Of a stretch of DNA of 64,000 nt, positions 51,863 to 60,637 are shown piece by piece (position 1 is the first letter of the stretch; each line of letters starts with the position of its first letter). The translations under genes and the position numbers were made by a program. Below the pieces are notes generated by a model, which had not been told where the DNA came from, made no database searches, and saw nothing but the letters and a program-made list of their open reading frames with translations. This DNA comes from Streptomyces tardus. GTDB taxonomy: Bacteria > Actinomycetota > Actinomycetes > Streptomycetales > Streptomycetaceae. The stretch is from positions 496,001 to 560,000 of the forward strand of contig NZ_JAELVF020000004.1 in the NCBI RefSeq assembly GCF_018101125.2, read 5' to 3'.

Positions 51863-52759
51863 ATGACGATTCCACCCCCAGGTCAGCAGCCCCCGGCCGG
51901 TGGCCCGCCGGGCCCCGGCGGCTTCGGCCCGCCCCAAGGTTATGGATACCCCGGCCCGCCGCAGCCGGGCGGTTTCGGCCCACCCGGCCCGCAGGTGCCG
52001 CCCGGCCCGCCCGGCGGTGGCCAGGGTGGTTTCGGTCCGCCGCCGGGCGGCGGCCAGGGCGGCGGTTACGGCCCTCCCGGCCCTCCCGGCCCGCCGTCCG
52101 GCGGTTGGCAGCAACCTCCCTCCGGTGGTGACGGCAGCAACCGCAAGGCGGTGATCATCGCCCTGGTTTCGGTGGTGGTCGCGGGTGCGCTGATCATCGG
52201 CGGCGCCTTCCTGCTCACCGGTAGTGACGGCGACAAGGACGACGAGTCGAAGAACTCGCCCTCCGCGACGGCGACCAGCGAGTCGCCCACCCCGACTCCC
52301 AGCGAGTCGGAGACGGATGACGAGGAGTCGGACGAGCCCTGGGTCGACCCCTCCGAGACCGAGACGGACCTGCCGGACTTCGATCCGGAGGACCGCCCGA
52401 CCCCGAGCACCGGGCCCCGGCCCGCGTACCAGCTCAAGGTCGGTGAGTGCTTCGACATGTCGGAGAGCCAGGAGGGCTACAACGAGAAGCTCGGCTGCTC
52501 CAAGTCGCACGACGGCGAGGTCGTCCACCGCGAGAAGCTGAAGGAGAAGGAGTACGCCTCCGACTCCGCGCTCCAGACGGAGGCGAACAGCATCTGCAAG
52601 AGCAAGCTCGAGGCCAAGGCGCGCAAGCAGGCCGCCGGTACCAAGTTCCGTACCCTCTCGCAGTTCCCGAAGCGCACCGGCTACCTGACGGGGCTGCGCA
52701 CGGTCACGTGCAGCCTGGTGGCCGAGGAGGGCGAGAAGCTCAGCTCGAAGCTGAACTAG
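51863..52759 (+). CDS. proline/glycine-rich membrane protein with extracytoplasmic domain
   Basis: A 298-residue protein. Residues 1-90 are a cytoplasmic Pro/Gly/Gln-rich domain, and residues 97-120 form the single membrane helix (AVIIALVSVVVAGALIIGGA). A Ser/Thr/Asp/Glu stalk of about 60 residues leads to a C-terminal folded part with VGECFDMSESQEGYNEKLGC and CSLVAEEGEK and four cysteines. The plan matches actinobacterial septum-formation-type or serine/threonine-kinase-substrate-like proteins, but no function is proven. The ribosome binding site before the ATG is weak. A hairpin follows 90 bp after the stop. Confidence 0.8.
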   Translation: MTIPPPGQQPPAGGPPGPGGFGPPQGYGYPGPPQPGGFGPPGPQVPPGPPGGGQGGFGPPPGGGQGGGYGPPGPPGPPSGGWQQPPSGGDGSNRKAVIIALVSVVVAGALIIGGAFLLTGSDGDKDDESKNSPSATATSESPTPTPSESETDDEESDEPWVDPSETETDLPDFDPEDRPTPSTGPRPAYQLKVGECFDMSESQEGYNEKLGCSKSHDGEVVHREKLKEKEYASDSALQTEANSICKSKLEAKARKQAAGTKFRTLSQFPKRTGYLTGLRTVTCSLVAEEGEKLSSKLN

Positions 52760-52848
52760 GCACGCCAAGGCGGTTGTCGGGCCTGGGGCGTCGGCGCTGA
52801 CGGTGCGTGGAATCTCATTCCCGCAGTCGCACGGAGCGACGCGGGCAG

Positions 52849-52881
52849 ATGGGGCGGGTGAGGTCACCTCACCCGCCCCAT
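52849..52881 (+). terminator. terminator after the membrane protein gene
   Basis: A perfect 14-bp stem (52849-52862 with 52868-52881) with the 5-nt loop GTCAC lies 90 bp after the stop and is followed by TGGTGTGC. Confidence 0.8.
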
Positions 52882-52929
52882 TGGTGTGCAAGAGGATCAA
52901 TCAGCCCAATCCCAGGGGTCGTTGCACGG

Positions 52930-52968
52930 AACAACCGGCAGTACTACTTCTCGAAACCGCTGGTTGTT
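52930..52968. promoter_or_regulatory. inverted repeat upstream of the SGNH hydrolase gene
   Basis: AACAACCGGC (52930-52939) faces GCTGGTTGTT (52959-52968) with one mismatch, across an AT-richer 19-bp centre. It lies 54 bp before the GTG start, in a stretch noticeably lower in GC, so it is a candidate operator or promoter-proximal site. Confidence 0.4.
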
Positions 52969-53021
52969 GCTAGAACAAGGGACCACAGCAGTTCTTCTTG
53001 ACCCCCCACAAGGGAGATCCT

Positions 53022-53819
53022 GTGCGACCCTCCAGATTCATCAAGGCAACCGCGGTCTTCGCGGCGCTCGTCACGCTGCCACTGGCGAGCAGCGGCACCG
53101 CGCTCGCGGACGAGCGTGCGGCCGAGTCCTACGTCGCCGTCGGCGACTCCTACTCCTCGGGCGTGGGCGCGGGCGACTACCAGGACAGCGGCTGCAAGCG
53201 CAGCAACAACGCGTACCCCGTGCTGTGGAGCAACGCCAACTCGCCCAGCTCCTTCGACTTCACCGCCTGCTCCGGCGCGACGACCGACGACGTCGTCAAC
53301 AACCAGCTGGGCCCACTCAGCGGCAGCACCAGCCTGGTCAGCATCAGTGCGGGCGGCAACGACGCCGGGTTCGCCGGCGTCATGACCACCTGCGTCCTGC
53401 AGGGCGAGAGCGCCTGCATCAGCGCCGCGGAGGAGGCCCGCGGCTACATCAACAACACGCTGCCCGGGAAGCTCGACACGGCCTACAACGCGATCAGCGC
53501 CAAGGCGCCGAACGCCAAGGTCGTCGTGCTCGGCTACTCGCGCCTCTACGAGCTCAACGGCAGCTGCTCCGTCGGCATCAGCGAGGCCGCCCGCGCGGCG
53601 CTCAACAAGGTGGCCGACGAGCTGAACGAGGTCACCAACAAGCGTGCCGCCGACCACGGTTTCAGCTTCGGTGACGTGCGCTCGTCCTTCACCGGCCACG
53701 AGATCTGCTCCAGCGACTCCTGGCTGCACAGCGTGACCTTCCCGCTGGGCGACTCCTACCACCCGACCGCCGCCGGCCAGTCCGGTGGCTACCTGCCGGT
53801 GTTCAAGTCGGCGGTCTGA
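53022..53819 (+). CDS. secreted SGNH/GDSL hydrolase (lipase-like)
   Basis: A 265-residue exported esterase of the Streptomyces SGNH lipase/phospholipase group. GTG 53022 has AAGGGAG five bases upstream. The signal peptide ends at GTALADERA (about residue 28). Catalytic and oxyanion residues are Ser in VGDSYSSGVGAG (block I), Gly in NAYPVLW/ACSGATTDD, Asn in ISAGGNDAGF, and the Asp-His pair in GDSYHPTAAGQ. Six cysteines (CKR, TACSG, TTCVL, SACIS, GSCSV, HEICSS) could form three disulphides. It probably hydrolyses lipid or ester substrates outside the cell. Confidence 0.93.
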   Translation: MRPSRFIKATAVFAALVTLPLASSGTALADERAAESYVAVGDSYSSGVGAGDYQDSGCKRSNNAYPVLWSNANSPSSFDFTACSGATTDDVVNNQLGPLSGSTSLVSISAGGNDAGFAGVMTTCVLQGESACISAAEEARGYINNTLPGKLDTAYNAISAKAPNAKVVVLGYSRLYELNGSCSVGISEAARAALNKVADELNEVTNKRAADHGFSFGDVRSSFTGHEICSSDSWLHSVTFPLGDSYHPTAAGQSGGYLPVFKSAV

Positions 53820-53888
53820 CCGGGAACGTCCGCACAGCGGCGCGGCGGGCGCCCACACGGTGAACCCGCCCTCCGCCACACGGCGTTG

Positions 53889-53928
53889 AAGTGCCCCGCG
53901 ACCGGCTCCATGCGGTCGCGGGGCACTT
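53889..53928. terminator. perfect 16-bp terminator between convergent genes
   Basis: Arms 53889-53904 and 53913-53928 pair perfectly with an 8-nt loop. It lies 69 bp past the SGNH stop and 154 bp past the stop of the leftward SWIM gene, so it may serve both. Confidence 0.8.
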
Positions 53929-54082
53929 GCGTGTTCTGCCGAAAGCGGCAGAGGGCGGAGTCGGCCGCCGGCTCGGACCAGCGCACCCGACCTGCACCCG
54001 ACCACCGCACGTAGCCGCCGGAGCCCGCGGGTCACTCGCCACGCCCTGCGAGCCCCCGACTCCCCGCGGGCCACGACTGGGG

Positions 54083-55399
54083 TCAGTACGGCCGGAGGCC
54101 GTCGAGCTCGGCGAGCAGCACCGCCGGATCGTGGCCGGCGGGCCCGCTGAGGAGCCAGCGTTCCCCGTCCCACCGAAGGGGCCACCAGCGGCCGTCGGCC
54201 CCACAGCGGAGCTGGACCCCCGCCCCACGGAGAGTCCAGCGGTTGCCCTCCTCGCTGAACTCCGGCATCCGCTCGCCCTCGCCCCACGCCGAGACCAACC
54301 TGCTGCGTGCGCGCGCGAGTTGCGCCTCATCGGCCTCCTGCGCGGAGTCCTCCTGCACGCGCAACCCGTCCCGGCCGCCGACCCGCCACGCGTGTACCGC
54401 CGTCGCGAACGCAGGCCCGTCGAAACCTCCCTCCGCGAGAATCCTCCGCCGCACCGCATCGGTGCACACCGGGCGTGCCGCGAGCCGCACCGCGTCCTCC
54501 CGCATCTCGACCGCAGGCGACGGCGCGCTTGTCGCATGGTCGGGGGAGAGCGCCTCCGTCAGCGCCTCACGAGCCCGCCGGGCGGCGTCCCACACCAGCA
54601 GTCCGAGGGCGTCGACATCCAGCCCGGGCGCCGACGGCCCCTCCCGGCGTGCCCACTCGGGCAGCTCCGCGGACTCCCGCACGGCGTCCGGGGGCGCGGG
54701 CATCTCCCAGGGCGCCGTACGCGCGTAGGCCTCGGCCGCGGGAACGGTGCCGAACTCGCCGACCGCGCGGGGGCTCGACTCCCGTTCCTCCGTGGAGAGT
54801 TCACCCGTCGCCCGGGCGAAGCCCAGCTCGCGCAGCTCCGCCAGGATCCTGTGCTCGCCCCGGCCCAGAAGCAGCAGCAGGATCATCGGATCCTCGTCCA
54901 GCAGCCGGGCGAGCTGGTAGCAGACCGCCGCGGTGTGCGTGCAGTGGTCCCACTCGCCGCAGTCGCAGCTGGGCTGGAGATCGCCCATACCGGGCAGCAG
55001 CTGGACCTGTACGGCGTCGGCCTCCTCCACCAGTTCCGGCGGCAGCTCCCCGTCGAGCAGCGCGGCCAAATGCCCGGCGGTGCGCGAGATGACCTCGAGC
55101 AGCCGCTCCCAGGCGGCGTCGTCCAGCCGGGGCGCCAGCACATCGGCGCGGTGGACCTCGCCGCCCGACTCGCGCACCATCGCGGTGATCCGGCCGGGAC
55201 GCACCGCGACGGCGCCCACCGCACCCGACCTCGCGTACCGTCGGCCCTTGCGCAACTGACCCGAGTCCAGGGCCGATTCCTCCAGGGCGCGCTGCCACGC
55301 GGCGCCCCACGGGGTACGGGCGAAGCCCCGGGTGCGCACCGGTGCGAGCGCCTCGAAGACCCGCTCGACCTCCGTCTCCTGCGTGCCGTCCTCACTCAC
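54083..55399 (-). CDS. SWIM zinc-finger protein
   Basis: A 438-residue protein from a GTG overlapping the SNF2 gene stop. The SWIM motif is SCDCGEWDHCTHTAAVCY (about 142-160; C-x-C-x(n)-C-x-H), a zinc-binding module for DNA or protein contact. The N terminus has TRGFARTPWGAAWQRALEES, typical of bacterial SWIM proteins found beside SNF2 ATPases. The C-terminal half is unassigned. The overlap indicates one transcript with the helicase, and the pair probably forms a complex acting on DNA or nucleoid-bound proteins. Confidence 0.88.
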   Translation of the reverse strand: MSEDGTQETEVERVFEALAPVRTRGFARTPWGAAWQRALEESALDSGQLRKGRRYARSGAVGAVAVRPGRITAMVRESGGEVHRADVLAPRLDDAAWERLLEVISRTAGHLAALLDGELPPELVEEADAVQVQLLPGMGDLQPSCDCGEWDHCTHTAAVCYQLARLLDEDPMILLLLLGRGEHRILAELRELGFARATGELSTEERESSPRAVGEFGTVPAAEAYARTAPWEMPAPPDAVRESAELPEWARREGPSAPGLDVDALGLLVWDAARRAREALTEALSPDHATSAPSPAVEMREDAVRLAARPVCTDAVRRRILAEGGFDGPAFATAVHAWRVGGRDGLRVQEDSAQEADEAQLARARSRLVSAWGEGERMPEFSEEGNRWTLRGAGVQLRCGADGRWWPLRWDGERWLLSGPAGHDPAVLLAELDGLRPY

Positions 55400-58300
55400 C
55401 CGTGGGCTCCCTTCAGGCTGACCAGCTCCGCCAGCTCACGGTCGTTCAGCTCGGTCAGGGCGGCCTCGCCCGACTCCAGAACCGAATCGGACAGCGCCTG
55501 TTTGCGCGCGAGCAGCGCCGCGATGCGGTCCTCGACGGTGCCCTCGGTGATCAACCGGTGGACCTGCACCGGGCGTTGCTGCCCGATACGGTGTGCGCGG
55601 TCGGTGGCCTGGGCCTCCACGGCCGGGTTCCACCAGCGGTCGAAGTGGATCACATGCTCTGCCCGGGTCAGGTTGAGACCGGTGCCGGCGGCCTTGAGCG
55701 ACAGCAGGAAGACCGGCGCCCGGCCCTCCTGGAAATCGCGCACCAGCTGTTCCCGGCGGCGTACCGGCGTTCCGCCGTGCAGCAGCAGCCCGGGCACGCC
55801 GCGCTCGGCGAGGTGCCGCTCCAGCAGCCGTGCGAGCTGGACGTACTGGGTGAAGACCAGTACGGAGGCGTCCTCGGCCAGCAGCGTGTCCAGCAGCTCG
55901 TCGAACAGCTCCCACTTGCCGGACCTCCCGACCAGAACCGGATCCTCCTCCTTCAGGAACTGTGCCGGGTGGTTGCAGATCTGCTTGAGCGAGGTGAGCA
56001 GCTTGATCACCAGTCCGCGTCTGGCCGGCCCGTCCGCGCCGGCGACCTCTGCCAGGCCCTCGCGCACGGTCGCCTCGTAGAGCGCGGCCTGCTCGCGGGT
56101 GAGCGAGACGGCCCGGTCGGTCTCCGTCTTGGGCGGCAGCTCCGGCGCCACGCCCGGGTCGCTCTTGCGTCGGCGCAGCAGGAACGGCCGTACCAGACGA
56201 CCGAGTTGGTCCGCTGCCGCGGCGCTGTCGGGATGCTCAGCCCCGGCCTCGACGAGGTCCGCCCAGCGACGGCGGAAGGCGGTGAGACCGCCGAGGAGCC
56301 CCGGCGTCGCCCAGTCCAGGATCGCCCACAGCTCGGTGAGGTTGTTCTCCACCGGGGTCCCGGTCAGCGCCACCCGGGAGCGTGCCGGAACAGTGCGCAA
56401 CGCTTTGGCGGTCGCGGAGAACGGGTTCTTCACGTGCTGCGCCTCGTCGGCCGCGACCAGCCCCCAGTCGGTGGCGTCCGCGAGCTTCGCCGCGTCCAGG
56501 CGCATCGTCCCGTAGGTGGTCAGCACGAACTCGTCCGCGGCCAGCCGGTCCAGGCTGCGCCCCGGGCCGTGGAAGCGCCGTACGGGCGTGCCGGGGGCGA
56601 AGCGCTCGATCTCGCGCTGCCAGTTGCCGAGCAGTGAGGCGGGGCAGACGACCAGCGTCGGGCCCGCAGCGCCGTCGGCGAGGGACTGACGGTGCAGATG
56701 GAAGGCGATCAGAGTGATCGTCTTGCCCAGGCCCATGTCGTCGGCGAGGCAGCAGCCGAGCCCCCACGAGGTCAGCTGGTGCAGCCAGTTCAGGCCGCGC
56801 AGCTGGTAGTCGCGCAACGACGCCCGGAGGAGGTCCGGTTGGGGTACGGGCGGAGCCTCCTCGGGCGACCGGCCCAACTGCTCCCGCAGCTGGGCCGGCC
56901 AGCCGCGTGCGGTCACCTCCACCCGCTCGCCGCCGTTCTCCACCTCGCCACTGAGCAGACCGCGCAGCGCCTCGACGGGGGCCACCGAGTGGGCCTTGCG
57001 CTCCGCAGCCCGGCGCACCTCCCGCGGATCCAGCAGCACCCACTGGTCGCGCAGCCGTACCAGCGGCCGATCCGCCTCGGCGAGACGGTCCAACTCGGCC
57101 CGGGTCAGCTCCAGATCACCCACCGCGAAGCGCCAGTCGAAGCTCAGCAGCGCGTCGGGCCCGAGCAGCGAGGGCATCGCCGACTCCGGGCCCGCTCGGC
57201 GGCCCCGGTCGTCGTCGGGGCCCACCACCGCGCGGGTGGTCAGCCGTCGCACCAGGCCCTTGGGCCAGTGCACCCGCATCCCCGCAGCCGTCAGCGCCGC
57301 CGTGACCGACGGCGCGAGGAGACCGGCCAGATCCTCGGGGCCGAGTTCCACGCCGTCCGGCACCGTGGCGGCGAGCAGCGGCGACAGCGGCTCCCACACC
57401 GCTGCGGCGCGACGCAGCGCGACCAGCACCTCTGGCTGGGCACGGGTCCCGAAGGTGCGCAGCGCGGGGCCGCCCGCCAGCCACAGCTCACGTGCGTCCA
57501 CCACCACCGAGGGGTCGGAGACGCTGTGCACCTGGAGGACCGCGCTCATCCCGTGGGCCGCAGGAGCGCCGGGCCCCCTCGCTTTCACGGCGGAGCTGTC
57601 CGCCCTGCCCCGTGCTCCGTCTGCTCCGTCTGCTCCGTCTGTTCCGTCTGTTCCGTCTGTTCCCGGGGCGCCGAGCAGGGCAGGTGCCTCGATGCGCAGG
57701 GAGAGGCGCACCGCGTTGTCGTGGCGTGCCACCACCTCTTCCGCCCACTGCCGCACCGCGGGCGCCCTGCGTACGGCGGGGGAGGCGTAGGCGGGGGAAC
57801 CCACGGCGAGAGCGGCGGCGGGGGTGCGCGGCAGCCCGTCGGCCACGGCAGCAAGGAACTGTCGCAGCAGCGACTCGGGCTCTGCCAGCTCGACCGCCCC
57901 GCCGTCGGCGAGGTCGCGGTCGTTCTCGGGCGTCACGGGGACGGCGTGTGCGAACGGCGGCATGGTCTGCGCGAGTTCCTGGACGCGGCGGAGGTCCTCG
58001 GGGTCGAGCGGGGCGAGCCGCCAGACGTCGTGGTCCTCGGCGTCGATCGCGGGCAGCAGCCGTCCGCGCGCGGCGAGTTGGAGCGCGAGAACGGCCGCCG
58101 CGCCCCAGTGGGCCGCTGCGGGATGCGCGCCGGACAGGGAGCCGGCCGCCGCAGCTCGGGCTCTGGTCAGCACCGGTACCGCCGCCGCCACCGGCATCCG
58201 CAGGGCCGACGTCTCCCGCACCACGATCCCACCCGTGCCGTCCGGGAGGGCCACGGCGAGCGGCGGAGTGCCGCCCATCGCCCCCACCTCCGCGGGCAGC

Positions 58301-58419
58301 TCCCCGTCCGGATGCCAGAAGGCGATCTGCGAGGTGCGCGGTGGATCGCCGGGCAGCAGTACGGCCGCACACTGAGCGAGAGCGGTGATCTGGGCGGGGG
58401 TGGCCCGGGGCGACGACAC
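55396..58419 (-). CDS. SNF2-family DEAD/DEAH-box ATPase (HepA-like)
   Basis: A 1007-residue protein from GTG 58419. The first 480 residues are the bacterial SNF2 N-terminal region with a low-complexity GTDGTDGTDGADGADGA tract near 253. The ATPase has motif I ADDMGLGKTITLI (about 571-583), II VAADEAQHVKNP (DEAQ instead of DEAH), III ALTGTPVENNLTELW, and the helicase C motifs SLKAAGTGLNLTRAEHVIH and DRAHRIGQQRPVQVH. It uses ATP to move along double-stranded DNA, perhaps removing bound proteins such as stalled RNA polymerase. It is translationally coupled to the downstream SWIM gene. Confidence 0.93.
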   Translation of the reverse strand: MSSPRATPAQITALAQCAAVLLPGDPPRTSQIAFWHPDGELPAEVGAMGGTPPLAVALPDGTGGIVVRETSALRMPVAAAVPVLTRARAAAAGSLSGAHPAAAHWGAAAVLALQLAARGRLLPAIDAEDHDVWRLAPLDPEDLRRVQELAQTMPPFAHAVPVTPENDRDLADGGAVELAEPESLLRQFLAAVADGLPRTPAAALAVGSPAYASPAVRRAPAVRQWAEEVVARHDNAVRLSLRIEAPALLGAPGTDGTDGTDGADGADGARGRADSSAVKARGPGAPAAHGMSAVLQVHSVSDPSVVVDARELWLAGGPALRTFGTRAQPEVLVALRRAAAVWEPLSPLLAATVPDGVELGPEDLAGLLAPSVTAALTAAGMRVHWPKGLVRRLTTRAVVGPDDDRGRRAGPESAMPSLLGPDALLSFDWRFAVGDLELTRAELDRLAEADRPLVRLRDQWVLLDPREVRRAAERKAHSVAPVEALRGLLSGEVENGGERVEVTARGWPAQLREQLGRSPEEAPPVPQPDLLRASLRDYQLRGLNWLHQLTSWGLGCCLADDMGLGKTITLIAFHLHRQSLADGAAGPTLVVCPASLLGNWQREIERFAPGTPVRRFHGPGRSLDRLAADEFVLTTYGTMRLDAAKLADATDWGLVAADEAQHVKNPFSATAKALRTVPARSRVALTGTPVENNLTELWAILDWATPGLLGGLTAFRRRWADLVEAGAEHPDSAAAADQLGRLVRPFLLRRRKSDPGVAPELPPKTETDRAVSLTREQAALYEATVREGLAEVAGADGPARRGLVIKLLTSLKQICNHPAQFLKEEDPVLVGRSGKWELFDELLDTLLAEDASVLVFTQYVQLARLLERHLAERGVPGLLLHGGTPVRRREQLVRDFQEGRAPVFLLSLKAAGTGLNLTRAEHVIHFDRWWNPAVEAQATDRAHRIGQQRPVQVHRLITEGTVEDRIAALLARKQALSDSVLESGEAALTELNDRELAELVSLKGAHG
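57614..57663 (-). repeat. 9-bp microsatellite inside the SNF2 gene
   Basis: Five units of G(C/T)TCCGTCT (first three with C, then two with T) and a partial sixth encode the GTD/GAD repeat of the SNF2 protein. Unit changes of 9 bp keep the frame, so the tract could vary in length between strains without inactivating the gene. Confidence 0.85.
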
Positions 58420-58738
58420 GGCGCTTCGACTCTCCTCAAATTTGACTATCAGGGGCGCGGGTCGCCGAGGGTACAGCAGCGGACGACGTGAATCACATGG
58501 CGTCCTCTCCGCTCCGACCAGGGATTTCTGCGCAGACGGGCCAGGGGCGCTCAGGAGGGGTCGGCCGCCGTGATGCGGGAGCCTCCGGAAGCCGGGAGGT
58601 CACGGTCGTGATTCGGTGGGCGCGACGGGGTTGGCGCGACCCCTCGTGCGGGAACGCGAAAGGTGCTGACGGCGTTCAATGGAGGGAGCGGCGCCGGACC
58701 GACCGGTCACGGCCCGCGCGCACTGGGAGGCGGAAAGC
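58420..58738. other. divergent intergenic region
   Basis: It should hold the promoters of the SNF2 gene and of the small membrane protein. The AT-richer part at 58437-58450 (AAATTTGACTATC) is nearest to the SNF2 start. No confident -35/-10 pair was seen. Confidence 0.4.
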
Positions 58739-58921
58739 ATGAGCACACAGGGGAAAGTCGCCATCGGAGGCGTCGCGATCGGGCTTCTGCTGCTGATCTG
58801 GCTGCCGTTGTGGGCGGTTCTGCTGATCGTCTTCGGCGTGCCGGCGATCGCGTACCTCACTCTCGACCCCTCGCAGCGTTCGAGGCTCAAGCGCGTCTCG
58901 CGCAAGCAGATCGGAAGCTGA
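58739..58921 (+). CDS. 60-aa membrane protein
   Basis: A small protein (MSTQGKVAIGGVAIGLLLLI) from ATG 58739 with GGGAGG eight bases upstream. Residues 8-42 form two closely packed hydrophobic segments, and the end is basic (SQRSRLKRVSRKQIGS). It has no recognised family; it may be a small inner-membrane protein. It precedes the MpaB-type gene by 82 bp in the same direction. Confidence 0.65.
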   Translation: MSTQGKVAIGGVAIGLLLLIWLPLWAVLLIVFGVPAIAYLTLDPSQRSRLKRVSRKQIGS

Positions 58922-59003
58922 AGCCTGCTGAAGCAGGACGGCGGGCGAGGGCGGGAAGGTAGCCTTCGTCCGTCCCACTGTGCTGTGCAAAGGAGTTGAG
59001 CGG

Positions 59004-60008
59004 ATGCGGCGCTACGACCGGCTCAGGCACATCCTTCGGCTGGACCCGGTCGAGGACTGTGAGGAGATCTTCCGCCTCATCGTCACCCGCGAGTTCCCCT
59101 GGGACACCGCGCGCGCCCTGGAGTTCGCGCTCTACCGCACCTACGCCGTGCCCAGCATCGGCCGGCTGCTCGCCGAGACCGCGGAGCTGACCGAGCGCAG
59201 CCAGAAGCGGTACGACGACACCGCGCTGCTGCTCGACGCGCTGATCGAGCACGGCCATTCCTCGGAAGAGGGACGGACCGCGATCCGCCGAGTCAACCGG
59301 ATGCACCGCGCCTACGACATCTCCGACGACGACATGCGGTACGTGCTGTGCACCTTCGTCGTCGTCCCCGTGCGCTGGCTGGAGAGCTACGGCTGGCGCG
59401 CCCTCACCGCGCACGAGCGCACCGCGGTGGCGACGGTGTACCGGCAGCTGGGCAAGCTGATGGGCATCCGCGAAGTCCCCGAGGACTACGAGGGCTTCGC
59501 GCGCTTCCTGGACGAGTACGAGACCGCGCACTTCGGCTACGACGAGGGCGGTCGCGCGGTCTCCGACGCGACACTCGATCTGATGGCCTCCTGGTACCCG
59601 AAGCCCCTCGCGCCGTTCGCCCGCCGAGCCGCCCTCGCCCTGATGGACGAGCCGCTGCTGCGTGCCTTCGACTACCGCACTCCGCCTGGGTGGCTGCGCC
59701 GTACCGCGCGCGGTGCGCTGAGGCTGCGCGGCCGAGCAGTCCGCCTTGCGCTGCCGCCCCGCCGCCGCCCCCACTACGCCCGGCAGAAGTCCCAGATCAG
59801 GGGTTACCCGAACGGGTACGCGCTGGCCGAGCTCGGCACCTTCCCGGGGGTGTGCCCGGTGCCGCACCCGGCATCCGCCGCCGATCGGGAGGACCGCGCC
59901 GTTGGCGAGGACCGCGCCGAGCGCCTCGGTGGGCCCGGGGGCACGAGCCGTGCCGCCGGTTCGGGCGGCGCCGTGGCGACCGGCGGCAGCGAGCACGAGG
60001 AGCAGTGA
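59004..60008 (+). CDS. oxygenase MpaB-family (DUF2236) protein
   Basis: A 334-residue protein from ATG 59004 with AAGGAG six bases upstream. The family core is RLIVTREFPWDTARALEFAL (about 26-45), YAVPSIGRLLAET, NRMHRAYDISDDDMRYVL, and WLESYGWRALTAHERTA, with histidines that could be haem ligands as in the rubber oxygenase/latex-clearing relatives. The C terminus from about residue 285 is disordered. The family includes haem-dependent oxygenases and fungal MpaB, which cleaves a carbon-carbon double bond; the substrate here is unknown. No signal peptide is seen. Confidence 0.82.
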   Translation: MRRYDRLRHILRLDPVEDCEEIFRLIVTREFPWDTARALEFALYRTYAVPSIGRLLAETAELTERSQKRYDDTALLLDALIEHGHSSEEGRTAIRRVNRMHRAYDISDDDMRYVLCTFVVVPVRWLESYGWRALTAHERTAVATVYRQLGKLMGIREVPEDYEGFARFLDEYETAHFGYDEGGRAVSDATLDLMASWYPKPLAPFARRAALALMDEPLLRAFDYRTPPGWLRRTARGALRLRGRAVRLALPPRRRPHYARQKSQIRGYPNGYALAELGTFPGVCPVPHPASAADREDRAVGEDRAERLGGPGGTSRAAGSGGAVATGGSEHEEQ

Positions 60009-60037
60009 CCGCCGCCGCCCTTCGGTGAGGCGCTTGC

Positions 60038-60068
60038 GCCGGCCCGGACCGCACCCGAGCGGGCCGGC
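60038..60068. terminator. bidirectional terminator between MpaB and the PPOX gene
   Basis: GCCGGCCCG (60038-60046) and CGGGCCGGC (60060-60068) form a 9-bp stem with a 13-nt loop in a 72-bp convergent gap. Confidence 0.5.
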
Positions 60069-60080
60069 CCGGACTGCCGC

Positions 60081-60509
60081 TCAGTCGGCGAGGCCGGCCA
60101 GCGCCACTGCCTTGTCGATGCGCAGCCGGACGAGGAGCTCGCCGGGTACGCCGTTGCGCGCGCCGAACTCCTCCGCCCGATCCTCGCCCATGTAACGCGC
60201 CGCGATGCGCGTCGCCCAGTGGCGCACCTCCTCGAGGTCCTCCACCAGCTCGGCCCGCCCGGTCACCACCGCGAAGGAGAAGGGCGGGGCGTCGTCGTCC
60301 ACGCACAGGCTCGCCCGCCCGTCGCGGGCGAGATTGCGGCCCTTGACCGTGTCCGCACCGGTGTTGAAGACGATGTCCGCGCCGTCGAGCACGAACCACA
60401 CGGGCGCGACATGGGGGCTGCCGTCCGCGCGGACCGTCGCGAGCTTGCCGGTCCTGGTTCCCTCGGAGAGGAAGGAACGCAACTGATCCTCGGTCATCTG
60501 CTGTGCCAT
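60081..60509 (-). CDS. pyridoxamine 5'-phosphate oxidase-like split-barrel flavoprotein
   Basis: A 142-residue protein from ATG 60509 (AAGGATGGG upstream). The conserved features are RTGKLATVRADGSPHVAPVW, FNTGADTVKGRNLARDGRAS and DDDAPPFSFAVVTGRAELVE, the PPOX/F420-binding split-barrel signature of actinobacterial TIGR03618-type proteins, which use FMN or F420. It is convergent with MpaB and divergent from a roadblock gene; no partner suggests a substrate. Confidence 0.87.
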   Translation of the reverse strand: MAQQMTEDQLRSFLSEGTRTGKLATVRADGSPHVAPVWFVLDGADIVFNTGADTVKGRNLARDGRASLCVDDDAPPFSFAVVTGRAELVEDLEEVRHWATRIAARYMGEDRAEEFGARNGVPGELLVRLRIDKAVALAGLAD

Positions 60510-60637
60510 GCGCCCATCCTTGGCCTCTGTCCCAGGTGCCGCAACCGGCACCCCGCACGCCTCAATTGGTTGGACAGGCTTATGAGATGGGTAGGTGAGC
60601 CACGGCGGTTGCCATGAGATGGAACGAAGGGGACGGG

